Assembly (NCBI GenBank): GCA_021371995.1
Contig: JAJFVA010000006.1
Location: 1 to 64,000, forward strand
Direction: 5' to 3'
DNA length: 64,000 bases
DNA from: Methanoregulaceae archaeon
Lineage (GTDB): Archaea; Halobacteriota; Methanomicrobia; Methanomicrobiales; Methanospirillaceae
Shown: positions 1-9,302 of the stretch, one piece after another
Layout of the letters: each line of letters opens with the position of its first letter
Numbering within the stretch: position 1 is the first letter of the stretch
The notes under the pieces: generated by a model
The model's input: only the letters and a program-made list of their open reading frames with translations
Told to the model about the DNA's origin: nothing
The model's database searches: none
Translations under genes and position numbers: made by a program

Positions 1-376
1 TGCAGACATATTCGCCAAGCCCCCTCCGAAGGCGTGCCTCCTGGGTCGGACAGGAGGGAACCGAGATAATCACTTCATCACCTCTCTCATCTATGTCGTA
101 ATCGACGATGATTGCCCAGGGAAAGAGCCGGAGCGCCTTTACAAATCCCGAGAGTCCCTTTTCTGTTATACCGAAACGGTTCTTGATGTCTTTCGCTGCC
201 ATCGAAGCGACGCAACCCCAGACCTTTTCATTGAGCGATTCAGCAACAGACTGCCCGGACTGTTCTGCACAATAAAGAAACCAGAAAGCGTCCACCACCC
301 GGTAATGCCAGAGGAGGAACTCGAGATAGTCACGTTTCTCCGGATTATTCATCTGGTCAAATCGTCCCAGGTTCAT
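1..376 (-). CDS. Conserved hypothetical protein (DUF6125-like), partial
   Basis: The reading frame opens at an ATG at 374-376 and runs off the left edge of the window without a stop, so the C-terminus is missing. The visible 125 residues start [20 protein letters not shown] and contain the conserved-looking segments [29 protein letters not shown] and [21 protein letters not shown] recall this pattern from the DUF6125 family of soluble archaeal and bacterial proteins, which has no known function; that link is from memory and not tested. The start is the only ATG preceding conserved-looking sequence. No partner gene is evident, and the next gene upstream is a decayed flavoprotein. Confidence 0.6.
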   Translation of the reverse strand, partial: MNLGRFDQMNNPEKRDYLEFLLWHYRVVDAFWFLYCAEQSGQSVAESLNEKVWGCVASMAAKDIKNRFGITEKGLSGFVKALRLFPWAIIVDYDIDERGDEVIISVPSCPTQEARLRRGLGEYVC

Positions 377-498
377 GGTTCACCACCTCACTGAGTTGAA
401 GGAGTTGGCAGCAAAAAAACTGTTCAATCGATCCATCCATTCCGGACCCTCTCTGTACTCATCGGTTCTCCATTCACGGTTCTGCTCCACAATCCGTG

Positions 499-921
499 TT
501 AAAAACGACCGTTCTCCTCGATGATCTTCGGCTGTCCGGGATACTTCTCCCGGGTCCTTAATGCCCATGCAAGTCTCTCTCCGAGTTTCCGGGCTTTTTC
601 TTCTTCCCTATCGATTACCTCCGGGTCATTCCCGATTGCCACGCTGATTCCTTCGAGAGACAGGATTCCGAGGTAATTGAGGACACGGTTCAGGTAAAAA
701 ACAACGTCCTCTCCTCCCGAACTCCACGTAGTCGTCACCGCACAACCATACTTCCCCGACAGTGTCTGATAATGAATTGCATCAGCAAGCCGGTCGATGA
801 AGACCTTCATCTGGCCGGTGAGACATTATCAATATAGACCGGCGAGCCTAGCACAATCCCGCTGGCAGCCTTCATACGTTGATACAGATGGAAGAAGATC
901 TGACAATATTTTTTTCCCTTC
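499..921 (-). pseudogene. Remnant of a flavodoxin-like NADPH-dependent FMN reductase (frameshifted)
   Basis: An open stretch of 103 codons (499-810) starting MKVFIDRLADAIHYQTLSGK is the C-terminal half of an FMN_red-type flavoprotein. Directly upstream on the same strand, in another frame, the region around 815-921 reads YCQIFFHLYQRMKAASGIVL followed by GSPVYIDNVSP. That is the family's usual flavin-binding segment, which should continue straight into QMKVFIDRL. A one-base shift near 810-815 produces a TGA, so the two parts cannot be translated together. The N-terminal flavin loop (GSPR-type) and the usual CxxCxxC motif were not found upstream. It therefore looks like a truncated, frameshifted pseudogene. 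A sequencing error could explain the frameshift but not the missing N-terminus. Confidence 0.65.
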
Positions 922-997
922 TATCCAGTGCTGTCCTTCCGTGCCTGATCCGGATTAAAAAAATGGAGGTAGTCTACTCATTCGGGGAATATTCGGT

Positions 998-1756
998 TCA
1001 GGACTGCTCAACCGGTTTTTCAGGCTTCTTCCCAACCGCGGCACAGTAGATTACAAATTCATCTTCTATAGTAATACCCAGCAGGTCAGCCATGAGTTCA
1101 TCGTCAAAGGCCCCGATTGCACAGGTGCCGCATCCTACCTGGCCAGCAGCAAGGTAAAGGTTCTGGCAGGCATGGCCGGCATCAAGGTGAACGAGTCTGT
1201 ATGCACGTTCGGAATATCTCCAGGCCATCCGATAGATGACTGTTGACCAGATGAAGGTGACTGCTGAAGAACGTACAAAAGCCTGGCCGAGACAGGCAGC
1301 CATCACTCTGTCGGTGATCCCAAGAGTGCTGTCGATTTCCACCAGGGAGTGAGGGAATGGTACATACCGATACAGGCCCGGTGAAAGTTTTTCAACCCTG
1401 TTTATGAGCAGGTAGGTTTCAAGAGCATGGCGCCCCCCTGCCGAAGGGACGTTCCTGAGGGTATAAAATGGATCCACAACCTGCACAATCCCCTGCGTGC
1501 ACCAGATCAGGTAAGCAAGTTCTTCGATCGTGAGAGGATCTTTCCGGTAGTGACGAAGCGATCGTCTCTCTTCAATCGCCAGACGAAGGTCCATTGGCGG
1601 GACTGTGATCGTTCCCGGTTTGGGGAGTGGTATGTAGTGAACACCACCGGGAACAGGTTTTGACAGTGGGGGTGGTGGTTTTTTCAGATTCTGATCGGAG
1701 GGAGTCAGATGTTCGTACCGCGTCAGTTCCATGAAGGTCATGCCTGTCTGGTGCAT
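998..1756 (-). CDS. SagB/ThcOx-type nitroreductase family oxidoreductase
   Basis: This 252-residue protein has the hallmarks of the FMN-dependent SagB/ThcOx branch of nitroreductases. The segment EERRSLRHYRKDPLTIEEL lies at about 62-80, VPSAGGRHALETYLL at about 103-117, and HLDAGHACQNLYLAAGQVGCG in the C-terminal third, where family members bind FMN. Relatives oxidise azolines in peptide toxins, but stand-alone copies are common in methanogens and no cyclodehydratase or precursor peptide is visible here. The N-terminus has alternative ATGs at residues 6 and 9. It is flanked by two decayed genes, one a flavoprotein. Its substrate is unknown and it probably acts as a cytosolic flavin oxidoreductase. 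Confidence 0.8.
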   Translation of the reverse strand: MHQTGMTFMELTRYEHLTPSDQNLKKPPPPLSKPVPGGVHYIPLPKPGTITVPPMDLRLAIEERRSLRHYRKDPLTIEELAYLIWCTQGIVQVVDPFYTLRNVPSAGGRHALETYLLINRVEKLSPGLYRYVPFPHSLVEIDSTLGITDRVMAACLGQAFVRSSAVTFIWSTVIYRMAWRYSERAYRLVHLDAGHACQNLYLAAGQVGCGTCAIGAFDDELMADLLGITIEDEFVIYCAAVGKKPEKPVEQS

Positions 1757-1878
1757 AGCGAGTGATGAGAAGTCACCTGATATAAATAAAACGATAGGAA
1801 TCTTTACCCTCTACCCCCCGGAAATGGTATCATCTCGATTGTCATAAATCTCTCCCGGTCAGAAAATAAATGACCTGA

Positions 1879-2768
1879 ATGCTCATGGCAATCGCATCGT
1901 TCTCTGTGCTGCTGACATATCTTATCGAGGCACTGTTCCTCACTCACCCTGGGCGTTATCCTTGCGAACATACTTGTTGAAACAGGGATCTTGGTCGCCT
2001 TAACCATCTTACCCCACCTCTCTGCCATATCTCCGGGCTTTCTCAGGCTTCAACCACATCTATCCTTGCAATATTTGTCAACCTGACAGCAGGAAAGGCC
2101 ATGTATGCAGGCCTCTATGATGATAAGAAGGTTGGAAAAGAGGAGATCAGCCCCACTCTCATGATGAGTACCTTTCCCATCGTTCTCGGCGAGTCCCTCT
2201 TCCGGGTGCATCTCCCGGCGGCAATCGTACTCCTCGGGCCGGTAATCGGCACCCTGCATGTCCTCCTCAACCTCTTCTCAAGCTTACTCCAGACTTTCGG
2301 AGCCAGCCTCTACACAAGGCTGGTCCTCCGAAAAAAGGTCCCTTCGCCATGTGCGAGACGATACCAGACCCAGTGACTGCAGTCTCCCTCTCCCGCCGCA
2401 GTATACAGGAAGGTTTCAGGAAAGCCTGGCCCCAGCTCATGCGAATTATACCTGTCACCATTATAGCCGTTCTCGTATTCACCAGCCTCCCCATTTACGG
2501 GTTTATGGATCTGATTGGGGCCCTCTTTGAGCCGGTTCTCGGGGCCATAGGTCACCCTGGCGAGAGTTTAACTGCCCTCGTGGCCCAAATCCTTCGCTCC
2601 TATGCAGGCTATGCGGGGGTAGCTTCCCTCATGAATACCGGAGTTCTCGTGGTGAAGACTGCCCTGACGACCCTCCTTGTCGGAAGTATGATGGTGATAA
2701 CGCTCATTTATCTGCGCTATACCCTCCCCCCAATATTTCCCTTTTCGGAAAATTCCGGGAAAAAATAA
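1879..2768 (+). pseudogene. Nucleoside-recognition (Gate) domain membrane protein, broken by frameshifts
   Basis: Pieces of one membrane protein lie in order in three frames. From 1879 the sequence reads MLMAIASFSVLLTYLIEALF. Then, in the +1 frame from about 1943, it reads LTLGVILANILVETGILVAL and TILPHLSAISPGF. From about 2041 it reads SQASTTSILAIFVNLTAGKA on to about 2340. Finally 2349-2768 reads MCETIPDPVTAVSLSRRSIQ and continues to the end through IYGFMDLIGALFEPVLG. The total, about 295 residues with many hydrophobic helices, fits a Gate-domain (nucleoside recognition / spore maturation-like) transporter. Three frame changes (near 1940, 2040 and 2345) make this a pseudogene or a badly sequenced gene. 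The last junction could also be a split into two ORFs, because 2349 carries its own ATG. Confidence 0.7.
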
Positions 2769-2996
2769 CAGCAGTTTCCTATACCTGCAGCATGACCGCG
2801 AAACTGGTCATTCTCGGACAAGTAATCCTGCTATTATAGATGATAAAATACACCGGGAACACCCATTTCCCTGGATGTATGATCGATTGAATGCACCCCC
2901 AGTTCTCTTTTCAGTCCTGAAATTTTCAACCAGTTCTGAATGGCCTCATCTTTTACCCAGAATGGAAACAGGAGGGGATAAATGATGTATCTTAAA

Positions 2997-3623
2997 TCAT
3001 CCCTCTCTTCTCCGGATAAAGAAGAAAATCAGGAAAATGCTTCCCATAACGGGAGCCATTGATACTCCCGCATTTGCCGCGGTTGTCGATAATTCAGCAA
3101 CTGATTCTGATTGCAGGGGAAGGGACGGGAGTGTGGCCGGGATAGTAATGGCGCCATTCACGGTCTGTTCTGACCCGGAAACAACCTGTCCCTGGTTGTT
3201 CAATTCAACCACCCGGAGAACCGAAAACGTATTCTCTGCTCCGGAAGGAGGAACTGATCCTTCCAGCGCAACTCTCACTTCAACATCCCTGGCTACCGGA
3301 TAGGAGAGAAGGTACCCGTTGATAAAAACTGTATTTCCGAATTTCTGGAATACTGCAGCCTGATGCCCGTCTACCATTACCCTGATGTTCCATCCTGCCT
3401 GGTTAAGATCGGTTGAGAGTACCATGGTATATCCTTCAATAAACGTTGTTGGACCGGCAGGGATAATCGGGAGAACCGCAGAGGAGTTGAGGGATATGCC
3501 CGAGGGATAGGTATCTGCAGAGGGAGTCACTGTTACGTCCTGTAAGGAATAGGTTGCGGAGCCTGGGATGACGAAACCAGCTGATAGGAAGAATATAATA
3601 ATGACAAGGAAAGCGGGTTTCAT
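2997..3623 (-). CDS. Secreted, C-terminally membrane-anchored protein of unknown function
   Basis: This 208-residue protein begins with a signal peptide (MKPAFLVIIIFFLSAGFVIP, cleavage plausible after GSA at about 23). It ends in a hydrophobic segment, VMGSIFLIFFFI, followed by RRREG, a typical C-terminal membrane anchor with a positively charged stop-transfer. The region between is rich in Thr, Ser and Val (LQDVTVTPSADTYPSG, SLNSSAVLPIIPAGPTTF) and looks like a beta-sandwich ectodomain. I do not recognise a named family, though similar small anchored proteins are frequent in Methanomicrobiales. It faces the cell exterior. No operon partner is seen: the downstream gap of about 230 bp to the decayed transporter holds nothing obvious. 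Confidence 0.7.
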   Translation of the reverse strand: MKPAFLVIIIFFLSAGFVIPGSATYSLQDVTVTPSADTYPSGISLNSSAVLPIIPAGPTTFIEGYTMVLSTDLNQAGWNIRVMVDGHQAAVFQKFGNTVFINGYLLSYPVARDVEVRVALEGSVPPSGAENTFSVLRVVELNNQGQVVSGSEQTVNGAITIPATLPSLPLQSESVAELSTTAANAGVSMAPVMGSIFLIFFFIRRREG

Positions 3624-3698
3624 TCCATCACTGTGTGAAGATTATCCCCCTCAATTATTTTATGTTTCGTGATAAGGACGGCTATCCAAAGCAGATGA

Positions 3699-3917
3699 TT
3701 ATTCCTCAAGGACTACTTCAAAATCATCCTCGAAAATGAACAGGTTGTCTATCCTTGTTCCAAGCACTCTCGCAACATCATGGGCCAGCTGGAGCGAGGG
3801 ATTATACTTCCCCTTCTCGAGAAAAACGATTGTTTCCCTCCGGACCCCAACGGCATCTGCGAGATCTGCCTGGGTCATATCCTTCCGTGCCCGGTATTCC
3901 TTAATCCGGGTCTTCAT
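3699..3917 (-). CDS. XRE-family helix-turn-helix transcriptional regulator
   Basis: This 72-residue protein is essentially one Cro/C1-type HTH domain: [40 protein letters not shown] and [19 protein letters not shown]. The recognition helix lies around [11 protein letters not shown]. The acidic tail DDFEVVLEE is typical of small regulators paired with DUF2178 membrane proteins. It starts 18 nt after the stop of the upstream DUF2178 gene on the same strand, so the two are probably co-transcribed. By analogy with such pairs it may repress its own operon; the inverted repeat at 4395-4410 is a candidate operator. Confidence 0.88.
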   Translation of the reverse strand: MKTRIKEYRARKDMTQADLADAVGVRRETIVFLEKGKYNPSLQLAHDVARVLGTRIDNLFIFEDDFEVVLEE

Positions 3918-3935
3918 GTGGATCTCCTGTTCGCT

Positions 3936-4358
3936 TCACTCCACATCACCTTTCCTGAAAAGGTACCACTGGAACACCTTGGCAGATACTCCCATCAAGA
4001 GGATGAGGATTACAGAGAGCGCACCTGCATCCGGTTTGTAGATGCCAAGGTAGTCAAGCCAGAAGAAGCCGAAGAGCACGATAAAAGTAAGAAACCATGA
4101 CCAGGAGAGCCCATAAGCTCCGATCTTTCTCGTCCGCTCATCCTGCAGGAAATTGTTATCGTCGCGATAGAGCCGTGCACCGGCAAGAAATACCAGGATG
4201 AATCCGAAGGTCACAAACGGGACAGCTGTGCTGCCTGGTTCATTGATTGGCATATTAAGCATTTCACTGAGTCCGGCAAAGAGGAGGGCTATACCAAAGA
4301 TGAACAGAACGGTGATCCATGTGCGTGATTTGAAGAACGATCTCTGTTGTTTTTGCAT
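3936..4358 (-). CDS. DUF2178-type four-helix membrane protein
   Basis: This 140-residue protein is predicted to span the membrane four times: about 12-30 (WITVLFIFGIALLFAGLSEM), about 44-61 (AVPFVTFGFILVFLAGARL), about 84-104 (SWSWFLTFIVLFGFFWLDYL) and about 110-127 (ALSVILILLMGVSAKVFQW). The soluble link RDDNNFLQDERTRKIGAYGL carries the DER-x-R-KI motif I associate with DUF2178. Such proteins are usually encoded next to a small XRE regulator, as here, and may serve as membrane-bound anti-regulators or stress sensors, but no function is proved. A strong TATA-like element lies 60-70 nt upstream of the ATG at 4356-4358. Confidence 0.78.
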   Translation of the reverse strand: MQKQQRSFFKSRTWITVLFIFGIALLFAGLSEMLNMPINEPGSTAVPFVTFGFILVFLAGARLYRDDNNFLQDERTRKIGAYGLSWSWFLTFIVLFGFFWLDYLGIYKPDAGALSVILILLMGVSAKVFQWYLFRKGDVE

Positions 4359-4394
4359 AGTACCATCTTTAAAAGTGATTTATTTCTCACTTAT

Positions 4395-4430
4395 GTTATA
4401 ATAATATAACATTGTGTTATATATAAGTAA
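4395..4430 (-). promoter_or_regulatory. Promoter and probable operator of the DUF2178-XRE operon
   Basis: Read on the minus strand, the element CTTATATATAACA (about 4415-4427) is a strong archaeal box A. About 25 nt downstream lies an inverted repeat, gttata-N4-tataac (4395-4410). This places the repeat at or just before the expected transcription start, where a bound repressor would block initiation. The operon encodes an XRE regulator, so autoregulation is the simplest reading (inference). Confidence 0.5.
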
Positions 4431-4604
4431 CTATTCTTGGATTAACTGTGACGGGAATCGACCATAATGGTAGTATCATTCACAATAATGGCGGGAGAGA
4501 GAAACTGTTCGTATCGCGTGATATCCCTCACCCCCACGCATCTGCAGTCTGACCGGTCAACATTGTTAGCCGATGCCGAGCTGAGTTGATACCGAATCCC
4601 TTAC

Positions 4605-5132
4605 TCAAAGGTGCTCAAGAAGAACATGCCACCGTAATAATTTCTTTTCATAAGAGCAAGCTGCATAAGCCGGGCTGGTTGAGGGGAGCCGTTCCATGAC
4701 AATATGCTCCTCTAATGGGCTGCTTCGTAATGACCTCTGGAAAAACTCCCATGATTTTCCCCCGTTTGTACCGATAAATCTGATTGTTGGGTGGCTCCGG
4801 ATTAAGCCCGGGATATCGTTAAATTCGGGGTCCGTGATATCGCGGTCCATACTCCCCCGCTGGAAACTCCGGGAGCCGATGATATCCCAGACTGCAATAT
4901 GGTGATCTTTCAATACCTCATAAAAAGAGGGAATATTTTTCATACAACATGGGATGAGGAGATCTGACATAATCCTCCAGAACTGGTTATGGGGATTTGC
5001 ATAGTACTGCTGGGTTTCAAGTGACTTTTTTGAGGGAAAACTCCCAAGGACGAGGACGGCGGGGTCTTTCCCGAGAATTGGGGGAAGGCCGTATTCGCGT
5101 GATGATCTCATTCTTTCAATCCCGGATCCCAA
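4605..5132 (-). CDS. DNA-deoxyinosine (hypoxanthine) glycosylase, uracil-DNA glycosylase superfamily
   Basis: This 175-residue protein fits family 6 of the UDG superfamily, whose members excise hypoxanthine (deaminated adenine) from DNA. Motif 1 appears as VLVLGSFPSKKSLETQQYYA at about 26-45 followed by NPHNQFWRIM, and motif 2 as LPSTSPAYA at about 149-157. The GSFPS and QYYANPxNxFW pattern is characteristic of this family and distinguishes it from MUG/TDG enzymes. A second ATG at residue 8 (MRSSREYG) is an alternative start. It begins one base after the stop of the TMEM175-like gene, so the two are likely co-transcribed although functionally unrelated. Confidence 0.82.
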   Translation of the reverse strand: MGSGIERMRSSREYGLPPILGKDPAVLVLGSFPSKKSLETQQYYANPHNQFWRIMSDLLIPCCMKNIPSFYEVLKDHHIAVWDIIGSRSFQRGSMDRDITDPEFNDIPGLIRSHPTIRFIGTNGGKSWEFFQRSLRSSPLEEHIVMERLPSTSPAYAACSYEKKLLRWHVLLEHL

Positions 5133-5777
5133 TCATGCTGTGTTCCTCAGCCTCGGATACACCCGCCCTGCAATCACCATAATTACCGGGATCAGGAGGT
5201 AGCACCACATGCTCTTTGCGGGGTCGATGAAAGATACCCCGATTGCAAGGATTGTTACTGCAGGGATTGCAAGCGCCCGGAACTTTTCTGCACTCTCTAT
5301 TCTTTTCAATCCCAATTTAGGCTCTTCTTCAATTGTCAGTTCTTCATAGTGTTCCCTGATGTACAGCCAGACAAGCGTAAGGAGCGCACTCGCACAAAGA
5401 AGGTTGATATGAAAGAGGAGGACTGCCTCGAGCACATTATCATAATCGCCCGAGATTGACGTGGTGAATGGAATCAGCACGATAAAGAAAAGTAAAAGGA
5501 TATTGATCCAGATTAGGTGATCGTCGACATATTCGATTGACCGGAGAATGCGGTGGTGTGAGAGCCAGTACCCGGCAAGGATGAAGAATGCTATTGCGAA
5601 GATGAGAAACTCGGAGAACATTCCCGATATCAGCATGGGAAGGAGATCAGGGGCATCCCGTTTTGGAATCACGGGTACAGCAAGGCTGATCACAAGCAAT
5701 GTCATGGCAAACGCGAAAATACCGTCACTCAGCGATTCAAGCCTGGATTTTCCAATCCCCTCTCTCCGGACCGTCAT
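5133..5777 (-). CDS. TMEM175-like (DUF1211) potassium channel family membrane protein
   Basis: The 214-residue product, read from the ATG at 5775-5777, begins MTVRREGIGKSRLESLSDGI and continues FAFAMTLLVISLAVPV. This is the FSDGxxA-type signature of TMEM175/DUF1211 proteins, whose first helix lines the potassium pore in bacterial and lysosomal members. About six hydrophobic helices follow. The frame is open for another 45 codons upstream, but that extension (starting MTLLFADSFE) lacks family character, so I chose the internal ATG. Archaeal members usually assemble as tetramers. Here it precedes the hypoxanthine glycosylase gene without any gap. Confidence 0.8.
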   Translation of the reverse strand: MTVRREGIGKSRLESLSDGIFAFAMTLLVISLAVPVIPKRDAPDLLPMLISGMFSEFLIFAIAFFILAGYWLSHHRILRSIEYVDDHLIWINILLLFFIVLIPFTTSISGDYDNVLEAVLLFHINLLCASALLTLVWLYIREHYEELTIEEEPKLGLKRIESAEKFRALAIPAVTILAIGVSFIDPAKSMWCYLLIPVIMVIAGRVYPRLRNTA

Positions 5778-6121
5778 AGTTCCACGTATTCCTGAACAGA
5801 ATAGTAAGCAGGAAGATATTATTGTCTGGATCCGTGAGAAGTAGGAACAGATGGCCAGGATTTTACCACCATCTCTACTGTTTTCAAAACTATCTGCAAA
5901 CAATAGAGTCACAGAAGTATTATCGGGTGCAATGTTCTCGTCAGATCCGGACTGTCCCTTTCAACAGAATGAAAATCGGGATTTGGTATTCTTCATTGGG
6001 TATTATTGTATTTTTTTCTGCGTTATAGTCTCAAGGAACTGATGAACGGGGTCAGGTGTACCATTTCAGGGCACACATTTCCGGCAAGAACCAAAACTGA
6101 ACTATTAAAAAAATAGCAGAA
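5778..6121. other. Intergenic stretch, mostly featureless, with an MFS-gene terminator
   Basis: These 344 bases between two minus-strand genes are AT-rich. I find no convincing gene. Short plus-strand frames here lack a ribosome-binding site and family character. The left part must hold the promoter of the TMEM175-like gene. The right end holds a short inverted repeat around a run of A on the plus strand (ctatt and aatag, 6102-6116). On the minus strand this reads as a run of seven T, suitable for terminating the acs-MFS transcript. Confidence 0.45.
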
Positions 6122-7372
6122 TTATTTCCTTGTTTTAGGGGGTTTCATGAGGAGTATCGCCACCAGGATTCCAAGCAGGGAGAGGATCAGCACGTAGGGG
6201 AATACCGCAAGGTAGTTGCCCGTTGTGGTCTTGATGAACCCTGCCAGCTGCGGACCCGCGATTGCCCCTGCCCCGTATGCAAGGAATACCATGCCGTAGC
6301 ACCTGGGATAATCGCAGGTGCCGAAGTAGCTCCCTGTTGCTGTGGGGGCAATGGCAAGCCAGCCGCCGAGGCATCCCCACAGGATGGCAAAGGAAAGGAT
6401 ATAGACCGGCACCGATGGCACCTGCCAGAGCAGGGTTGACGCAAGGGCAATAAGCACAAAGGAGACGATGGCAGTATTCCTCGGGGTGAATCGGTCCGTG
6501 AGCGCGCCAAAGACCGGCCGGCCTCCACCATTGAAGATGGCAAAGAATCCCACAAGCACCGTTGCCAGGCCGGTTGCAATTCCAATCTCGGTCCCGACAG
6601 GTTTTGATATAGAGATAGCCATAAGGCCTGCCAGGCATCCGATAAAGTAGCAGAACCAGAGGCCATAGAAAGCCGGAGTCCGGATCATTGCAGATCGATC
6701 GCACTCGCATACTTCCTCACCGGGTTTGGGAACGGGGGGTGTCCAGCCTGCCGGCTTCCACCCCGCAGGAGGGAAACGGAGGGGAAGTGACAGGAGGATG
6801 ATGAGGACGATGAATGCGATACCAAAGATCCTGAAAGTATTCATCACCCCGGTTGTTCCAATCAGGTACCCGGCGATGTTTGCGGTTATGAAAGCAGAAA
6901 ACCCAAATCCGAGGAGGGTGAGGCCTACTGCAGTCCCCCGCCTGTCAGGGAACCAGCGGGCGGCAACTGCGACAGGCACACCGTATGCAATTCCAACTCC
7001 GATACCTCCGATAACCCCGTATACGATGTAAAGCATCCAGACAGAGCTTACAGTCGAGGCGAGCAGCCAGCCAAGACCCGTCAGTATCCCTCCGATAATA
7101 GTAATCCGCCTGGGTCCGATACTTTCGATATACTTCCCGGTAAGGGGCATGGCGAGAGCAAAAAACGCCAGGAATACCGAGAACGGCATAAGGATCTCAC
7201 CTGCAGTTACCGTCTGGCCGAGTGTGTTTGAGAAATAACTGGTCAGCGGCCCGACAAAAACACTCCAGGAGTAGATCGTGCCAAGACACAGGTTGATGAT
7301 CATGCCGAGGAGAACCAGGCCCCACCTGCCTTTTTCAGCCGGCATACCAAATAAAGACTCTTCAGTACTCAT
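6122..7372 (-). CDS. OFA-family MFS transporter (oxalate/formate antiporter type), possible acetate carrier
   Basis: This 416-residue protein with about twelve membrane helices belongs to the oxalate/formate antiporter family. Its N-terminus reads GLVLLGMIINLCLGTIYSWS-VFVGPL, with the conserved LGxxYSWSVF stretch; LTGKYIESIGPRR is the loop 2-3 motif and RWFPDRRGTAVGLTLLGFG the loop 4-5 motif. Family members exchange small carboxylates. The gene lies 31 bp downstream of acetyl-CoA synthetase on the same strand, so the two likely form an operon, and import of acetate or another short-chain acid for activation by Acs is the natural guess (inference). It ends before a T-rich terminator. Confidence 0.82.
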   Translation of the reverse strand: MSTEESLFGMPAEKGRWGLVLLGMIINLCLGTIYSWSVFVGPLTSYFSNTLGQTVTAGEILMPFSVFLAFFALAMPLTGKYIESIGPRRITIIGGILTGLGWLLASTVSSVWMLYIVYGVIGGIGVGIAYGVPVAVAARWFPDRRGTAVGLTLLGFGFSAFITANIAGYLIGTTGVMNTFRIFGIAFIVLIILLSLPLRFPPAGWKPAGWTPPVPKPGEEVCECDRSAMIRTPAFYGLWFCYFIGCLAGLMAISISKPVGTEIGIATGLATVLVGFFAIFNGGGRPVFGALTDRFTPRNTAIVSFVLIALASTLLWQVPSVPVYILSFAILWGCLGGWLAIAPTATGSYFGTCDYPRCYGMVFLAYGAGAIAGPQLAGFIKTTTGNYLAVFPYVLILSLLGILVAILLMKPPKTRK

Positions 7373-7403
7373 TCACAGCAAATCTCCTTAAAAATATGAA
7401 GAG

Positions 7404-9302
7404 TTACTCCTCCAGGGTAGAGACATCCCCGGGATCGATCCCCATCTCTTTGGCTTTCAACACCCTCCTCATAATCTTCCCGGACCTGGTTTTCGGGAGT
7501 TTGTCCATGAATTCGATTTCTGAGGGCATTGCGATCGGTCCAATGGTCATCCTGACATGGTAGATAAGGTCAGACTTGAGCTTCTCACTCGGCTGGAATC
7601 CCACTCTGAGGATGACAAAAGCTTTGATCAGGTTGCCTTTTAATGGATCGGGTTTCCCGATAACAGCAGCCTCTGCAACGGCCTGGTGCGAAACGAGCGC
7701 ACTCTCGACTTCAGCGGTACCGATGTTATGGCCGGCCATAATGATGATATCATCAGCCCTGCCGATGATCATGATGTTGCCATCCTTGCCCTTGACAGCA
7801 AGGTCACCGGCTGTATAGCAATCGGGGATGGTATGCCAGTATGTCCTGTACCGCTCATCATTCTTATACACCGTTCGCAACATGGCGGGCCACGGCTCCC
7901 TGATTACCAGGAATCCGCCATTTCCAGGTGCTACCGGCGTTCCCTGTTTGTCAACGACATCGGCAACCACTCCCGGGATGGCTTTCCCGGCAAAGCCCGG
8001 TCTCATGGGTTCCCCCACCATCGTGGTGATCATCTGCATCCCGGTCTCGGTCTGCCACCAGGTGTCAACGACAGGGCACCGATCCTTTCCTATGGCCCGG
8101 TAATACCACTCAAAGGCTTCGGGATTCAGAGGCTCCCCAACCGACCCGAGAATCCGGAGTGACGAGAGGTCATATTTGTCAGGCCATTCGTCCCCCACCC
8201 GCATAAACATGCGGATAGCAGTCGGTGCTGTATAAAATATCGTTATCCCGAGATCCTGAATAATCTTCCAGTAGGAACCGGCATCCGGATAATCTGGAAC
8301 GGCTTCGGCGAGCACCACTGTTGCACCGACACAAAATGGTCCGTACACGACATAGCTGTGGCCTGTAATCCACCCGGTATCGGCGGTACACCAGTACACA
8401 TCTGTGTCCTTGAGGTCAAACACATTCAGGGTCGTGTAATATGTCCCGACCATGTAACCTCCGCAGGTATGTACAATCCCTTTTGGGGTCCCCGTCGATC
8501 CTGAAGTATAGAGGATGAAGAGGGGATCTTCAGCATCCATGACCTCAGGTTTACATTCGGCTGGAACTCCTTCCATCAGCTCATAGTAGTCTATCTCCAT
8601 CTCCTTGTGGAGCTCGACCGGCTGGTCCACTTCACGCGAGAGAACCACTACTTTCTCAACACTTGGCGCATTGATAATTGCTTCTTCGACGATGGTCTTC
8701 AACGGAATTGTCTTCCCACGGCGTATTGTTACGTCTGCGGTGATTACAATCTTGGCCTCGGCGTCATTGATACGCATGTTCAGGGCGTTTACCCCGAATC
8801 CTCCGAAGACCACGCTGTGCACCGCACCAATCCGTGCGCATGCGAGCATCGCAATCACCTGTTCGGGGACAAGAGGCATATAAATGCAGACCCTGTCTCC
8901 CTTTACGACCCCGAGCTTCTTCAGCCCGTTTGCAAAGCGGCAGACTTCGTGGTAGAGCTTCTTGTAGGTAAAGATCCTCTCTTCTCCTTCTTCTCCCCTC
9001 CAGATGAGTGCAACTTTGTTCCTGCGGTGGTTGGCAACATGCCGGTCCAGGCAGTTGTAGGTTATATTAAGCTTGGCGTTTACGAACCACTTGGCATAGG
9101 GGTAGTTCCATTCGAGAACCTTGTCCCACTTTTTAAACCACTCGAGGTGGTGGGCCTGTCTCTCCCAGAAACCCTCTTTATCGGCCAAAAATTCCTTATA
9201 GGCCCGGCCATAGTCCTTTGTCCACGCCTGCTCCTTGTATGACGGGTCGGGGATGTAGTATTTCTCCTCCCCGGCCATGGACACTTCAAATGATTCTGCC
9301 AT
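7404..9302 (-). CDS. acs: Acetyl-CoA synthetase (AMP-forming)
   Basis: This 632-residue enzyme activates acetate with ATP and CoA to acetyl-CoA, AMP and diphosphate. The adenylation motifs are clear: [14 protein letters not shown] (about 265-278), [11 protein letters not shown] with its conserved tryptophan pair, and the C-terminal [13 protein letters not shown], whose lysine is the site normally acetylated for regulation. Length and order match bacterial-type Acs. The ATG at 9300-9302 is followed by a normal N-terminus. Hydrogenotrophic Methanomicrobiales often need acetate as a carbon source, and Acs serves assimilation there. The downstream OFA transporter is a plausible partner. The upstream control region includes the large palindrome at 9538-9563. 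Confidence 0.95.
   Translation of the reverse strand: MAESFEVSMAGEEKYYIPDPSYKEQAWTKDYGRAYKEFLADKEGFWERQAHHLEWFKKWDKVLEWNYPYAKWFVNAKLNITYNCLDRHVANHRRNKVALIWRGEEGEERIFTYKKLYHEVCRFANGLKKLGVVKGDRVCIYMPLVPEQVIAMLACARIGAVHSVVFGGFGVNALNMRINDAEAKIVITADVTIRRGKTIPLKTIVEEAIINAPSVEKVVVLSREVDQPVELHKEMEIDYYELMEGVPAECKPEVMDAEDPLFILYTSGSTGTPKGIVHTCGGYMVGTYYTTLNVFDLKDTDVYWCTADTGWITGHSYVVYGPFCVGATVVLAEAVPDYPDAGSYWKIIQDLGITIFYTAPTAIRMFMRVGDEWPDKYDLSSLRILGSVGEPLNPEAFEWYYRAIGKDRCPVVDTWWQTETGMQMITTMVGEPMRPGFAGKAIPGVVADVVDKQGTPVAPGNGGFLVIREPWPAMLRTVYKNDERYRTYWHTIPDCYTAGDLAVKGKDGNIMIIGRADDIIIMAGHNIGTAEVESALVSHQAVAEAAVIGKPDPLKGNLIKAFVILRVGFQPSEKLKSDLIYHVRMTIGPIAMPSEIEFMDKLPKTRSGKIMRRVLKAKEMGIDPGDVSTLEE

Noticed and set aside
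380-568. A 62-codon minus-strand frame
   Set aside because: It overlaps the end of the FMN reductase remnant in another frame and has no family character.
1804-2028. A 74-codon Cys/His-containing minus-strand frame
   Set aside because: The opposite strand carries the frameshifted transporter with clear hydrophobic helices; the frame's cysteines do not form a metal motif.
6135-6710. A 191-codon minus-strand frame rich in Arg and His
   Set aside because: It overlaps the MFS gene in another frame of the same strand and has no membrane helices or domain.
8607-9242. A 211-codon plus-strand frame
   Set aside because: It is antisense to acs, a clear gene, and has a composition typical of a shadow.
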